Part shown: positions 16,740 through 25,069 of the stretch, piece after piece
Numbering within the stretch: position 1 is the first letter of the stretch
Layout of the letters: each line of letters begins with the position of its first letter
Assembly (NCBI RefSeq): GCF_014204935.1
Contig: NZ_JACHMJ010000001.1
Span: forward strand, 1,240,001 to 1,304,000
Source: Conyzicola lurida
GTDB taxonomy: Bacteria; Actinomycetota; Actinomycetes; Actinomycetales; Microbacteriaceae
Length of the DNA: 64,000 nt
Direction of reading: 5' to 3'
Program-made: the position numbers and the translations under genes
The notes under the pieces: generated by a model
What the model saw: only the letters and a program-made list of their open reading frames with translations
Database searches by the model: none
Told to the model about the DNA's origin: nothing

Positions 16740-18533
16740 CTAGTACTCGCGGCGCGGCTGGCGCGGCGGGCGGTCGCTATACGACTCCCGGCGCGGTGCC
16801 CGGTCGGGCTTGATCTCGATCAGCTTGCCGCTGATGCGGGTGTCGCTGAGCTTGTCGAGCACGTCGCGCGACAGGTCGGCCGGCAGCTCGACGATCGAGA
16901 AGTCGGGGCGGATGTCGATGTGCCCGAAGTCGTCGCGGCTGAGGCCGCCCTCGTTCGCGAGTGCTCCGACGATCTGGCGCGGCTCGACACGCTGGCGCTT
17001 GCCGACCTCGATGCGGTACGCGGTGAGGCGCTTGTTCGGGTCGCGCGGGCGACGCTCGGCGCGCTCGGGACGGTCGGGGCGGTCGTCGCGGAACGAACGC
17101 TCCGACCGGTTCTGGCGGTCGTTCTGGTCGCGGTCCATGCGCTCGCGCTCGCGTCGCGCGAAACGGGGGTCGTCGGGCGAGAGCAGCAGGGGCGTGTCGC
17201 CCTGTGCCACGACCGCGAGGGCGGCCGCGACATCCGACTCGACCACATCGTGGTGTTCGACGTAGTGGGCGATGATGTCGCGGAACGCGTTGAGCTTGTC
17301 GGCCTGGCCGAGCGCCTCGGTGATCGCGTCGTCGAAGCGGGTCAGGCGCGTCACGTTGACGTCCTCGACGCTCGGCATGCGCATCTCGACCATCGGCTGG
17401 CGCGTGGCCTTCTCGATGGCGGAGAGCAGGCGGCGCTCCCGCGGGGTGACGAAACTGATGGCTGCGCCGCTGCGTCCGGCGCGGCCCGTGCGGCCGATAC
17501 GGTGCACGTACGACTCGGTGTCGATCGGGATGTCGTAGTTGACCACGTGGCTGATGCGTTCGACGTCGAGGCCTCGGGCCGCGACATCCGTCGCCACCAG
17601 AATATCGAGCTTGCCGTTCTTCAGCTGCTCGACGGTGCGCTCGCGCTGGGCCTGCGGCACGTCGCCGCTGATCGCCGTGGCGGAGTACCCGCGGGCGCGC
17701 AGCTTCTCGGCGAGCGTCTCCGTCTCGTTCTTCGTGCGCACGAACACGATCATGCCCTCGAAGTTCTCGACCTCGAGGATGCGCGTCAGGGCGTCGATCT
17801 TCTGCGGGTACGAGACCATCAGGTAGCGCTGCGTGGTGTTCGCCGACGTCGTGGTCTTGTTCTTGACCGTGATCTCTTCGGGGTCGTGCAGGTACTTCTG
17901 CGAGATGCGGCGGATCTGCGCCGGCATCGTCGCCGAGAACAGGGCGATCTGCTTCTCGTCGGGGGTGTCGGCGAGGATCGTCTCGACGTCCTCGGCGAAG
18001 CCCATCTTCAGCATTTCGTCGGCCTCGTCGAGGACGAGGTATTTGAGCTGCGACAGGTCGAGCGTGCCCTTGTCGAGGTGGTCCATGATGCGGCCGGGCG
18101 TACCGACGACCACGTGCACGCCGCGGCGGAGCGCCGACAGCTGGGTGCCGTAGCCCTGTCCGCCGTAGACGGGCAGCACGTGCACGCCCTTGAGGTGCGC
18201 CGAGTACCGTTCGAACGCCTCGCACACCTGCAGAGCGAGCTCGCGGGTGGGGGCGAGTACGAGCGCCTGCGGGCTCTTCTGCGAGAGGTCGATGCGCGAC
18301 AGGATCGGCAGTGCGAACGCGGCGGTCTTGCCGGTTCCGGTCTGGGCGACGCCGAGCACGTCGCGGCCGGCGAGCAGCGGCGGGATCGTGGCGGCCTGGA
18401 TGGCGGACGGGGTCTCGTACCCGACATCCTTGAGGGCCTTCAGTACTGCATCACCGAGCCCGAGTTCGGAGAAAGTAATGGTGGGAGCGGCAGGATCTTC
18501 CGCGCCGGGCGTGGTGGTGTCAGGGGACGTCAT
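16740..18533 (-). CDS. DEAD-box ATP-dependent RNA helicase (DeaD/CsdA-like)
   Basis: A 597-residue DEAD-box helicase. The Q motif region GYETPSAIQA precedes motif I AQTGTGKTAAF (about 58-68). Motif II is VLDEADEM (about 165), motif III SAT, and motif VI HRIGRTGRAGR (about 344). The C-terminal part carries an Arg/Asp-rich linker (about 440-500) and a DbpA-type RNA-binding module (YRIEVGKRQRVEPRQIVGAL to the 570s), ending in an Arg-rich tail. This domain order is that of DeaD/CsdA, which remodels ribosomal and messenger RNA, often during cold growth. It is a single gene transcribed toward the bidirectional terminator. Confidence 0.93.
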   Translation of the reverse strand: MTSPDTTTPGAEDPAAPTITFSELGLGDAVLKALKDVGYETPSAIQAATIPPLLAGRDVLGVAQTGTGKTAAFALPILSRIDLSQKSPQALVLAPTRELALQVCEAFERYSAHLKGVHVLPVYGGQGYGTQLSALRRGVHVVVGTPGRIMDHLDKGTLDLSQLKYLVLDEADEMLKMGFAEDVETILADTPDEKQIALFSATMPAQIRRISQKYLHDPEEITVKNKTTTSANTTQRYLMVSYPQKIDALTRILEVENFEGMIVFVRTKNETETLAEKLRARGYSATAISGDVPQAQRERTVEQLKNGKLDILVATDVAARGLDVERISHVVNYDIPIDTESYVHRIGRTGRAGRSGAAISFVTPRERRLLSAIEKATRQPMVEMRMPSVEDVNVTRLTRFDDAITEALGQADKLNAFRDIIAHYVEHHDVVESDVAAALAVVAQGDTPLLLSPDDPRFARRERERMDRDQNDRQNRSERSFRDDRPDRPERAERRPRDPNKRLTAYRIEVGKRQRVEPRQIVGALANEGGLSRDDFGHIDIRPDFSIVELPADLSRDVLDKLSDTRISGKLIEIKPDRAPRRESYSDRPPRQPRREY

Positions 18534-18647
18534 GCTTCAACGGTAGACCGTCGCGGCGGTCGTGTCGTCATCGGGCCTGCTCCGGCCGCCCATCCGACGG
18601 CTCCGGCCGGGCACCGGAGCCGCTCGGGCGCCGTCCGCCCGTCGACG

Positions 18648-18685
18648 GAGGGAGCCCGGCGATTCCGAAGTCGCCGGGCTCCCTC
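18648..18685 (-). terminator. hairpin terminator after UDP-glucose dehydrogenase
   Basis: A perfect 15-bp stem (GAGGGAGCCCGGCGA / TCGCCGGGCTCCCTC) with an 8-nt loop lies 6 bp past the dehydrogenase stop and would end the minus-strand polysaccharide operon before the helicase gene. No T-run is present. Confidence 0.7.
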
Positions 18686-18691
18686 GTCTAC

Positions 18692-20110
18692 TCAGGCGGC
18701 ATCGACCTCGTCTCTCGCATCCACCGTCAGGCCCACCGTCTGGGCCTGAGCGGGTCGACCGAGAGCCCGGTACTCCCAGCCGTTCGATACGTAGGCGTCG
18801 GCGTCGAGCGCGTGCCGGCCGTCGACGATCCGACGGTGGCGCACGATCCGGCCGAGGTCGTCGGGGTCGACGTCTTTGAACTCCTGCCATTCGGTGAGCA
18901 ACGCGACGACGTCGGCATCGATCGCCGCCGCAACCATGCTGTCCGCGAAGTTGAGGTCGGGATAGACGCGGTGGGCGTTCTCGTTCGCTTCGGGATCGTA
19001 GACCGTCACGATGGCGCCTTCGAGGTAGAGCATGCGGGCCACATCGAGTGCCGGGGCGTCGCGTACGTCGTCGGAGTTCGGTTTGAATGCCGCCCCGAAC
19101 GCCGCAACGCGCTTCCCGTTCAGGTCGCCGCCAGCCATTTCGCGGATCAGGTCGACGGTTCGGAGGCGCCGGCGGTTGTTGATGTCGTCGACCTCGTGCA
19201 GGAAGGCCACCGCATGCCCGACTCCCAGTTCTTCCGCGCGGTGTGCGAATGCCCGAATATCCTTCGGGAGGCAACCGCCGCCGAAGCCGAGGCCCGGCTT
19301 GAGGAAGCGTCCGCCGATTCGGTCGTCGAGCGCGAGCGCGCTGGCCAGCAAGTTGACGTCGGCGCCGGTCGACTCGCACACCTCGGCCATCGCGTTGATG
19401 AACGAGATCTTCGTCGCGAGGAAGGAATTCGCCGCGACCTTGACGAGTTCGGACGTAGCGAGGTCGGAAATCACCAGGGGCGTGTCGACGGCGAGGATCG
19501 GGCGGAACGCCGCGCTGAGCTGGCGCTTGGCCCATTCGGACGCCACGCCGAAGACCAGCCGGTCGGGGTGCAAGGTGTCTTCCACCGCGAATCCCTCGCG
19601 GAGGAACTCGGGGTTCCAGGCGAGTTCGAGTTCGGCGCCGATCGGCGAGATCTGCTGGACGAGCGCGGTGAGACGCGCGGCGGTGCCGATCGGAACGGTC
19701 GACTTGCCCACGATAAGCGCCTTGCGGTCGATGCGACGCGCGAGCTCGGAGAATGCCGACTCGACGAAGCGCAGGTCGGCCGCCTGCGAGCCGGGCGCCT
19801 GGGGTGTGCCGACGCAGACGAAGTGGACGTCGCCGAATTCGGCCGCGTGGTCGAAATCGGTCGTGAAGTGCAGGCGGCCGGAGTCGAGCGCCTCCCGCAG
19901 TTTCTCGGGCAGGCCCGGCTCGTAGAACGGCACGATGCCGTTGCTGAGGTCGTCGATCTTCTTCTGGTCGACGTCGACGCCGAGTACGTCGTAGCCGAGC
20001 ACGGCCATGCAGATCGCGTGGGTAGCACCGAGGTAGCCGGTGCCGATGACGGTCAGACGAGGGTTGTCGACGATGGGCGTGAGAGCGGGGTAGGGCTGCA
20101 GTTCAGACAC
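18692..20110 (-). CDS. UDP-glucose 6-dehydrogenase
   Basis: Oxidises UDP-glucose to UDP-glucuronate with two NAD+, giving the activated sugar for uronic-acid polymers. It has 472 residues from the chosen start. The Rossmann motif TVIGTGYLGATHA lies near 20-32, the catalytic Cys in FGGGCLPKDIRAF near 280, and GKSTVP, NPEFLREG and AFKPNSDDVRD are family hallmarks. GDP-mannose dehydrogenases share this fold, so UDP-glucose specificity is inferred. A GTG at 20110 with AAGG 7-8 nt upstream is preferred to the in-frame start at 20170, whose extra 20 residues are unlike the family. It is the last gene of the operon, 85 bp after the small beta-helix gene. Confidence 0.9.
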   Translation of the reverse strand: MSELQPYPALTPIVDNPRLTVIGTGYLGATHAICMAVLGYDVLGVDVDQKKIDDLSNGIVPFYEPGLPEKLREALDSGRLHFTTDFDHAAEFGDVHFVCVGTPQAPGSQAADLRFVESAFSELARRIDRKALIVGKSTVPIGTAARLTALVQQISPIGAELELAWNPEFLREGFAVEDTLHPDRLVFGVASEWAKRQLSAAFRPILAVDTPLVISDLATSELVKVAANSFLATKISFINAMAEVCESTGADVNLLASALALDDRIGGRFLKPGLGFGGGCLPKDIRAFAHRAEELGVGHAVAFLHEVDDINNRRRLRTVDLIREMAGGDLNGKRVAAFGAAFKPNSDDVRDAPALDVARMLYLEGAIVTVYDPEANENAHRVYPDLNFADSMVAAAIDADVVALLTEWQEFKDVDPDDLGRIVRHRRIVDGRHALDADAYVSNGWEYRALGRPAQAQTVGLTVDARDEVDAA

Positions 20111-20195
20111 GGGTAAGCCTTTCTGTCGGTAGGTGTGGTGCGTGGAGACGGGGGTGAGGTTCGGGTTCACCCCCGCCAGCTGAGGAGCGGGCCGC

Positions 20196-21293
20196 CTAAG
20201 AACAGGTCACATTCGTCAACCCTTCTGCGGCGCCCGATGCGGTATTGCTGCACTCGACGACGTTGTCGAGTTCGGGGGTGAGCGAGAATCCGAAGCCCTG
20301 GCCGTTGACGGCTGCGGTGTTGCCTCGGAAGACGTTGTCGGTTCCCCAGCCCTCGAGGATCTCGTGGGTCTGAAAGCCGTCCATGGGGGAATTGACCCCC
20401 GAGTTGTTTTCGATCACGTAGCCGTTTCCTTTGACGTCCACCCACGAGTCGGCCTCGACCAGCGCCGAGCCGTCGAACGAGTTGCCGCGGACGATCCCGC
20501 CCGACGAACCCTCTTTGAGGTCGATGCTCTCCGAGGTGGTGCCGCTGAAGGTGTTCCCCTCGATGAGGTTGCGGTCCGAGGCATCCGGTTGGCAGTCGTT
20601 GACGTCGCACCAGTTGCTCTCGGCCGACCCGATATAGACCCCCTCGCCGAACTTCGGTTTGCGCAATCCGGTATTGCTCACCGTGTTGCCGATGACGCTG
20701 TTGTCGGTGCTGCCCTTGCGCAGATGGATGGCCTCATCCCCGATTGTGGTGACGGTGAGATTCTGGATGACGCTCCCGACGGTCGCGTCGGCCATGACGC
20801 CTTTCTGTCCGTTGGTCACGGTGAAGCCGTCGAGTTTCCAGTACTCGGCGTGGTCGAGGTGGAAGACGTAGCCGTCGCTCTCGTCGTCTCCGTCCAGCAC
20901 GCTCTCCGACGAGCCGCACAGGGTGATCGGGCTCGCCGCGGTGCCGGACGTCGTAGCGACGAAGTTACCGACATAGCTGCCCGGCGCCATCACGATCACC
21001 GCGCCCGGCTGAGCGCCGGCGAGGGCGGCTTCGAGCTCGGAGGCGTCGCTGACGGTGGGGGACGACAGATCGCACGAGCCGGCGGAGGGCGTCGGGGCAT
21101 CCTCCGGCGGTGTGGGAGTGGAGCTCGCCGTCGGTGTCGCCTCGGGCCGGGGGCCGGCCGGTTCCCCGGTCGGCGCGCCGTCGTTCTGCGCGGTCGCCGT
21201 CGCGACCGTGAAAACGGCTACCGCGAGCAGAGCGCCGATCACCGCGGCCGCGACGATCGTGATCATCGGGTGGCGGAGGAAAAAGGTTTTCAT
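20196..21293 (-). CDS. membrane-anchored right-handed beta-helix protein
   Basis: A 365-residue exported protein with an N-terminal signal-anchor (about 10-34), a Pro/Thr/Ser-rich linker (about 38-70) and a parallel beta-helix domain (about 75-360). The helix domain has a pectate-lyase/chondroitinase-like start (ELEAALAGAQPGAVIVMAPG) and repeated N-rich coils (SVIGNTVSNTG, NLIEGNTFSG, GIVRGNSFDG). Two or three cysteine pairs are likely. The fold is that of polysaccharide lyases and C5-epimerases; the catalytic residues could not be assigned. The start overlaps the end of the AlgG-like gene by 4 bp, so they are coupled. Likely role: processing or binding the polymer made by the neighbouring synthase. 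Confidence 0.78.
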   Translation of the reverse strand: MKTFFLRHPMITIVAAAVIGALLAVAVFTVATATAQNDGAPTGEPAGPRPEATPTASSTPTPPEDAPTPSAGSCDLSSPTVSDASELEAALAGAQPGAVIVMAPGSYVGNFVATTSGTAASPITLCGSSESVLDGDDESDGYVFHLDHAEYWKLDGFTVTNGQKGVMADATVGSVIQNLTVTTIGDEAIHLRKGSTDNSVIGNTVSNTGLRKPKFGEGVYIGSAESNWCDVNDCQPDASDRNLIEGNTFSGTTSESIDLKEGSSGGIVRGNSFDGSALVEADSWVDVKGNGYVIENNSGVNSPMDGFQTHEILEGWGTDNVFRGNTAAVNGQGFGFSLTPELDNVVECSNTASGAAEGLTNVTCS

Positions 21294-23200
21294 ACGTGTT
21301 TTCCTGTCTGACCGCGGCGGATTCGTTCGAGGGAGTCACGGTCGACGATGCCCTTGCTGTAGCTGCTGAGAGGAGCGAGGTTGGAATAGGGATGGCGGAA
21401 GCCTGTGTGCTTGCGCCCGACGCTGGACAAGGCGGAGATCAGCAGCAGCAGCCCCAGGAACAACCACATGACGGTCAACGGCTGGAAGATGCTGCGGAGC
21501 ACGACGTCGAGAGGCTTCGTACTGCGCCAGTCGTCGTCGTTCGTGCGGGTGACCTCTGTATCGGCCGCCCGAGCCACGTCGATCGCGCTCGGTCCTGCGC
21601 CGGAGACCGTGTTCTTGTCGATCACCGAGGCCCCCGTGGCGCCGATCAGTGTGATCGCGTGGTTGGAGACGTTCTCGATCGTGTTGCGTTCGAACCTGCC
21701 GCCGGCGTCTCTCACGTAGATGCCGATCTCGCCGCCGACGATCGTGTTGCCCTGCACGAGCGCGTCGGTGCCCGCTTCGCGGATCGCGATTCCCTGTTTC
21801 AGCGAACTCTCGACCATGTTGTTCTTGACGACCACCTCGTCGGCGCCGGCACCGACGACGATCCCCATGAGGTTGTTGCGGACTGCATTGCTGTCGAGGT
21901 GTACGCCGTTGCCGCCGAGCACGTCGATGCCGTATCTGACGTTGTCGTTAGCCGTGCTGTTGGAGACCTCGTTGTTGCCGTACGAGCCGACGGCGGTTCC
22001 CGTGGCGCTCGGCCCATCGGCGAGCGGGCGCCCGTTGAGCGAGATACCGTTGGCGCCGTTGTCGGTCGAGGTGACGCGGTCGAGAATAACGCCGGAGGTG
22101 CCACGGGTGAGCTTGACACCGTCCATCGCGTTGTGGTGGGAGACGGTGCGGGAGATCTCGCTGTTGGTGACGTAGCGGTGGAAGATGATGCCGTCGACGA
22201 GGCTCTCGCGCACCTCGGAGTCCCTGATGACGACGCCCTCCGCGCTGGTCACGAACAAGCCGAAGGCATTGCCGTCGAAGGTGACGTTGTTGATCAAGGC
22301 CGACACGTATCCGTAGCTCGTGAGGTCGGCGTCGATCGGCAGCAGTCCCGCACCCTCGTCGGCGGGGATCAGCTCCTGGCCGAAGACCTCGGGGTTGGCG
22401 GCGTCGCCCTCGGCGATGCGCTGGTCCTTGCCCGTGGCGAGGTCGGCTGTCTCGATGTCGAGCGCGTCTGTGCCGGTCAGGGACACTCCGCCGGTCGCGC
22501 CGCTCCAGAATCCGAGGTTCGAGAAGAACGCGGCATCCAGATCGGCGTGCCCGCCGACCACCCGGATGTAGGAGCGGCCGTCCGTGGTATCGACGTCGGG
22601 TTTGCCCGTCGTGATGTCCCAGCTGCTGACGGTCGCCGGTGCCAAAAGCGTGCCCTTCACGGTGAACGATCCTCCGAGCGTGATGATCGACACGAACGAC
22701 TCGCTGTTGGAGGCGAGGTGAAGTGTGAGGCCGTCGGGGTGGGTCAACTCGAGGCTCGCGCCCTCGTCGACGACGATGTTCTCGCTCAGCAGGAAGGTGC
22801 CGTCGGGCTGGCGGGCGAAGGTACGCGGCGCGAGCGCCTGGAGGTCGTCGATCGTGTACGGCGCGTCTCTCGCGACGAGCACGAGCGTGTACAGCTTGCC
22901 CGTGGCCAGTCGGTACGGCTTGTACTGCGCGGCGCCGCTCCAGTCAGCGGCATTTGCGATGGCGCGCACACTGGCGATGCGCCGGTCCTCGGTCGCGACC
23001 AGCAGCGCCTCCGCTTCGGCGTCGCCACGGTAGGTCTCCCCGGCCACGCTGTCGTCGTGTTCGGTCGCGCTGGGCGAGGGTGAGGGGGTCGTGTCGACGG
23101 ACAGGGATGTCGCGGCCGATGCCGCGCCGGGCACCGCGAGACCGGCGACGAGCAGACCGGCGGTCAGAGCAGTCCCCGCGAGCAGGGTCAGGCGCTTCAT
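21290..23200 (-). CDS. AlgG-like beta-helix protein, secreted and C-terminally anchored
   Basis: A 636-residue protein with a cleavable-looking signal peptide (residues 1-29, AGAASA end), a 230-residue N-terminal domain, a right-handed beta-helix (about 290-545), one membrane helix (about 575-595, VMWLFLGLLLLISAL) and a short basic cytosolic tail. The block DGIIFHRYVTNSEISRTV followed by SHHNAMDGVKLTRG lines up by eye with the alginate C5-epimerase AlgG segment (GIIVSREVNDSFIFRNRSHN from memory). The AlgG DPHD active-site tetrad is not obvious at the matching place. It is therefore a relative of mannuronan C5-epimerases with uncertain catalysis. It overlaps the GT2 synthase gene by 4 bp, and probably acts on the polymer outside the membrane. 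Confidence 0.8.
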   Translation of the reverse strand: MKRLTLLAGTALTAGLLVAGLAVPGAASAATSLSVDTTPSPSPSATEHDDSVAGETYRGDAEAEALLVATEDRRIASVRAIANAADWSGAAQYKPYRLATGKLYTLVLVARDAPYTIDDLQALAPRTFARQPDGTFLLSENIVVDEGASLELTHPDGLTLHLASNSESFVSIITLGGSFTVKGTLLAPATVSSWDITTGKPDVDTTDGRSYIRVVGGHADLDAAFFSNLGFWSGATGGVSLTGTDALDIETADLATGKDQRIAEGDAANPEVFGQELIPADEGAGLLPIDADLTSYGYVSALINNVTFDGNAFGLFVTSAEGVVIRDSEVRESLVDGIIFHRYVTNSEISRTVSHHNAMDGVKLTRGTSGVILDRVTSTDNGANGISLNGRPLADGPSATGTAVGSYGNNEVSNSTANDNVRYGIDVLGGNGVHLDSNAVRNNLMGIVVGAGADEVVVKNNMVESSLKQGIAIREAGTDALVQGNTIVGGEIGIYVRDAGGRFERNTIENVSNHAITLIGATGASVIDKNTVSGAGPSAIDVARAADTEVTRTNDDDWRSTKPLDVVLRSIFQPLTVMWLFLGLLLLISALSSVGRKHTGFRHPYSNLAPLSSYSKGIVDRDSLERIRRGQTGKHV

Positions 23201-24519
23201 GCCGCGACCGAGTCGGTGGTGTCGTTCGCGAACTGGTTGTTCTGCGCGGGGTCATCGGCCACGAGGGTTCGCGCCGTCTGTCCGTCGCCGCCGACGGTGT
23301 CGGCGTGCCTGGTGAGCCAGCCCTGCTTGTTCATCGTCACGAAGGCGTAGAGCTTTATCGGCAGGGCGATCAGGATCACTACCAGCGCGACGACCGGCAG
23401 CAGGAAGATCTCCTGCGGGTGCCGCTTGAGGTGCGAGAAGCCGCGGATGCCGCGGGTGAGCAGTAGCCAGACCGCCGTCGCAGTGATGCCGATCACGGTG
23501 AAGTCGAGCCTGCTCATGACGATGTAGGCGATGGTGAGACCCATGGTGAGGGGCGTGAGCAGGATCTGCAGCACGGTCACCTTGGTGACGAACGGGGTCT
23601 TCCAGAGCCAGCCCTTGGCAATGGCGGTCAGGTAGCAGCGGTAGGAATTGCGGCTCCAGCGCACGCGCTGCTTGACGAACGCGCTGAAACTCGACGGGAA
23701 CATCGACAGCGCTTTGGCCGACGACTGGTGCACGGTCTTGAATCCGGAGGCGAGGACGAGCCAGGTGAGCCGGCCGTCGTCGCCGGAGATGCAGCGCTTG
23801 CCGAGGAAGAACTCGTTTTCGAGGTTGTCGAGCACCGGCAGCACTGCCGATCGGCGGTACGCGGCGGTGCGGCCGGACAGGCACGGTACGGCGCCGGCGC
23901 GGCCCATGGCGGGAACGTAGTTGTAGTAGCGCAGGTTGACGAGCCAGTCGGCGACACGGCGCCAGATGCTCGTCGTGCGCTGGTAGACGTTCTGCTGGGT
24001 GCTGACGCCGCCGACGAGAGGGTCGGCGAACGGCTTCTGCACGTTCTCGAGCAGATTCGGCAGCCACGACGTGTCGGAGTCCGCGAAGACCAGGATCTCG
24101 GATGTCGCGCGCCGCACTCCCACACCGAGTGCCGATCGCTTGCCGACGTGGTGATAGAGCACCGGCACGACCCTGTCGTCGCCGAGAGCCACGATCCGGT
24201 CGTAGGCCTCGACGTCCATCACGTCGAGCACGATGATGATCTCGGTCGGGTTCTGCTCTCGCCACGATTCGAGACAGCGCATGAGGATGTCGGGGTCCTC
24301 GTGGTACGACGGCACGATAACCGACGTGCTGGAACGGAAGTCGCTCTCGATCGGCTTGGCTGTCGCAGAGAGGATGACCCGGTACAGCCAGAGCAGCCAG
24401 ACGATAGATCCGGCGATCGCCAGCGGGAAATACGGGGCGACCGACCCGAGGAAGTCGAGGACGGATCGCCAATCTGTGATGGTTTGTGAGTCGACAAATA
24501 ACGCTATTGCTGTGCGCAT
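23197..24519 (-). CDS. processive family 2 glycosyltransferase (hyaluronan/alginate synthase-like)
   Basis: A 440-residue membrane GT2. An N-terminal membrane helix (about 28-48) precedes the catalytic domain: TSVIVPSYHEDPD (about 66-78), FADSDTSW (DxD), SGRTAAYRR, CISGDDGRLT (the GDD catalytic-base block) and QRVRW (the processive QxxRW signature). Four to five membrane helices follow (about 305-410), then a soluble tail. This is the layout of hyaluronan, cellulose and alginate synthases. With a UDP-glucose dehydrogenase and AlgG-like proteins in the same operon, the donor is plausibly UDP-glucuronate, but the linkage and second sugar are unknown. It is the first gene of the operon, with an ATG start and AAGGAA upstream. 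Confidence 0.85.
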   Translation of the reverse strand: MRTAIALFVDSQTITDWRSVLDFLGSVAPYFPLAIAGSIVWLLWLYRVILSATAKPIESDFRSSTSVIVPSYHEDPDILMRCLESWREQNPTEIIIVLDVMDVEAYDRIVALGDDRVVPVLYHHVGKRSALGVGVRRATSEILVFADSDTSWLPNLLENVQKPFADPLVGGVSTQQNVYQRTTSIWRRVADWLVNLRYYNYVPAMGRAGAVPCLSGRTAAYRRSAVLPVLDNLENEFFLGKRCISGDDGRLTWLVLASGFKTVHQSSAKALSMFPSSFSAFVKQRVRWSRNSYRCYLTAIAKGWLWKTPFVTKVTVLQILLTPLTMGLTIAYIVMSRLDFTVIGITATAVWLLLTRGIRGFSHLKRHPQEIFLLPVVALVVILIALPIKLYAFVTMNKQGWLTRHADTVGGDGQTARTLVADDPAQNNQFANDTTDSVAA

Positions 24520-24667
24520 GGTTTCGGGTTCCTTGCACTAAGGGGCGGGTAGGCGCGCCGATACGATTCCCCTTGGAGCTACATCGGTCCCCGGTGTTTC
24601 GAGGAGAACCGTGACCGACGCCAGACTTCGGGTAGGACGCCGCGGTTGTCCCTTTCGACTACAGAAG

Positions 24668-24698
24668 CAATAACGACAGAGCCCTCGATTTTCGTCAA
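24668..24698 (-). promoter_or_regulatory. candidate promoter of the polysaccharide operon
   Basis: On the minus strand TTGACG (24698-24693) precedes GTTATT (24674-24669) with an 18-nt spacer, a sigma-70-like pair. It would give a leader of about 140 nt before the GT2 start. No known riboswitch class was recognised in that leader. Confidence 0.35.
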
Positions 24699-24952
24699 CA
24701 CCCGGAATGTTTACTTTCCCGAAACACGATCACTGCTAGTGGATGCGGGTTCCCCCGGCGTTCGAGGGTGTGTCACTCTGGTCCTCGTTCCGCTCCCCGT
24801 CGTCATGACGAGGAAATAACAAGCCCCTGATCAGCACTTGCGGGTTTCCCGATGCGGGAGCGGCTCTGCGAACGAGCGGACTCCGCCCACGTCGACCGAC
24901 CGGACCGCACGCCGGCCGGACGGTGCCTTCCGGCGGCCTCGATTCCGCGTGC

Positions 24953-24982
24953 ACCCCCGAACTGGGGGTACTCGTTCGGGGG
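24953..24982 (+). promoter_or_regulatory. nested inverted repeats, possible operator of the peptidase cluster
   Basis: ACCCCC-GAACT-GGGGGT (24953-24969) is a perfect dyad. It overlaps a second one, CCCCCGAAC ... GTTCGGGGG (24954-24962 with 24974-24982, 9 bp perfect). The block sits 88 bp before the first gene of the cluster. A regulator-binding site is inferred from symmetry and position; the regulator is not identified. Confidence 0.4.
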
Positions 24983-25069
24983 GTGAAAATTCTCGTGCTC
25001 CTGGGAAATCCGTATCAGAAGACCGGGTGCCCGCTCCTCACCCGCATCAGCGGTGAAAGGAGAACCACA

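Larger units (their letters stand above)
24520..25069. other. 550-bp divergent intergenic region
   Basis: This gap separates the minus-strand polysaccharide operon from the plus-strand peptidase cluster. It contains a candidate minus-strand promoter near 24670-24700, a more A/T-rich stretch around 24640-24730, and an inverted-repeat block at 24953-24982 ahead of the plus-strand cluster. The short open frames in it lack ribosome-binding sites and family resemblance; no RNA gene is recognised. Confidence 0.6.

Noticed and set aside
16920-18749. 609-residue plus-strand frame opposite the DEAD-box helicase
   Set aside because: It is the antisense shadow of the helicase gene; no domain was visible in the translation.
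24736-24954. 72-residue minus-strand frame in the divergent intergenic region
   Set aside because: It has no ribosome-binding site or family resemblance and overlaps the candidate regulatory region.
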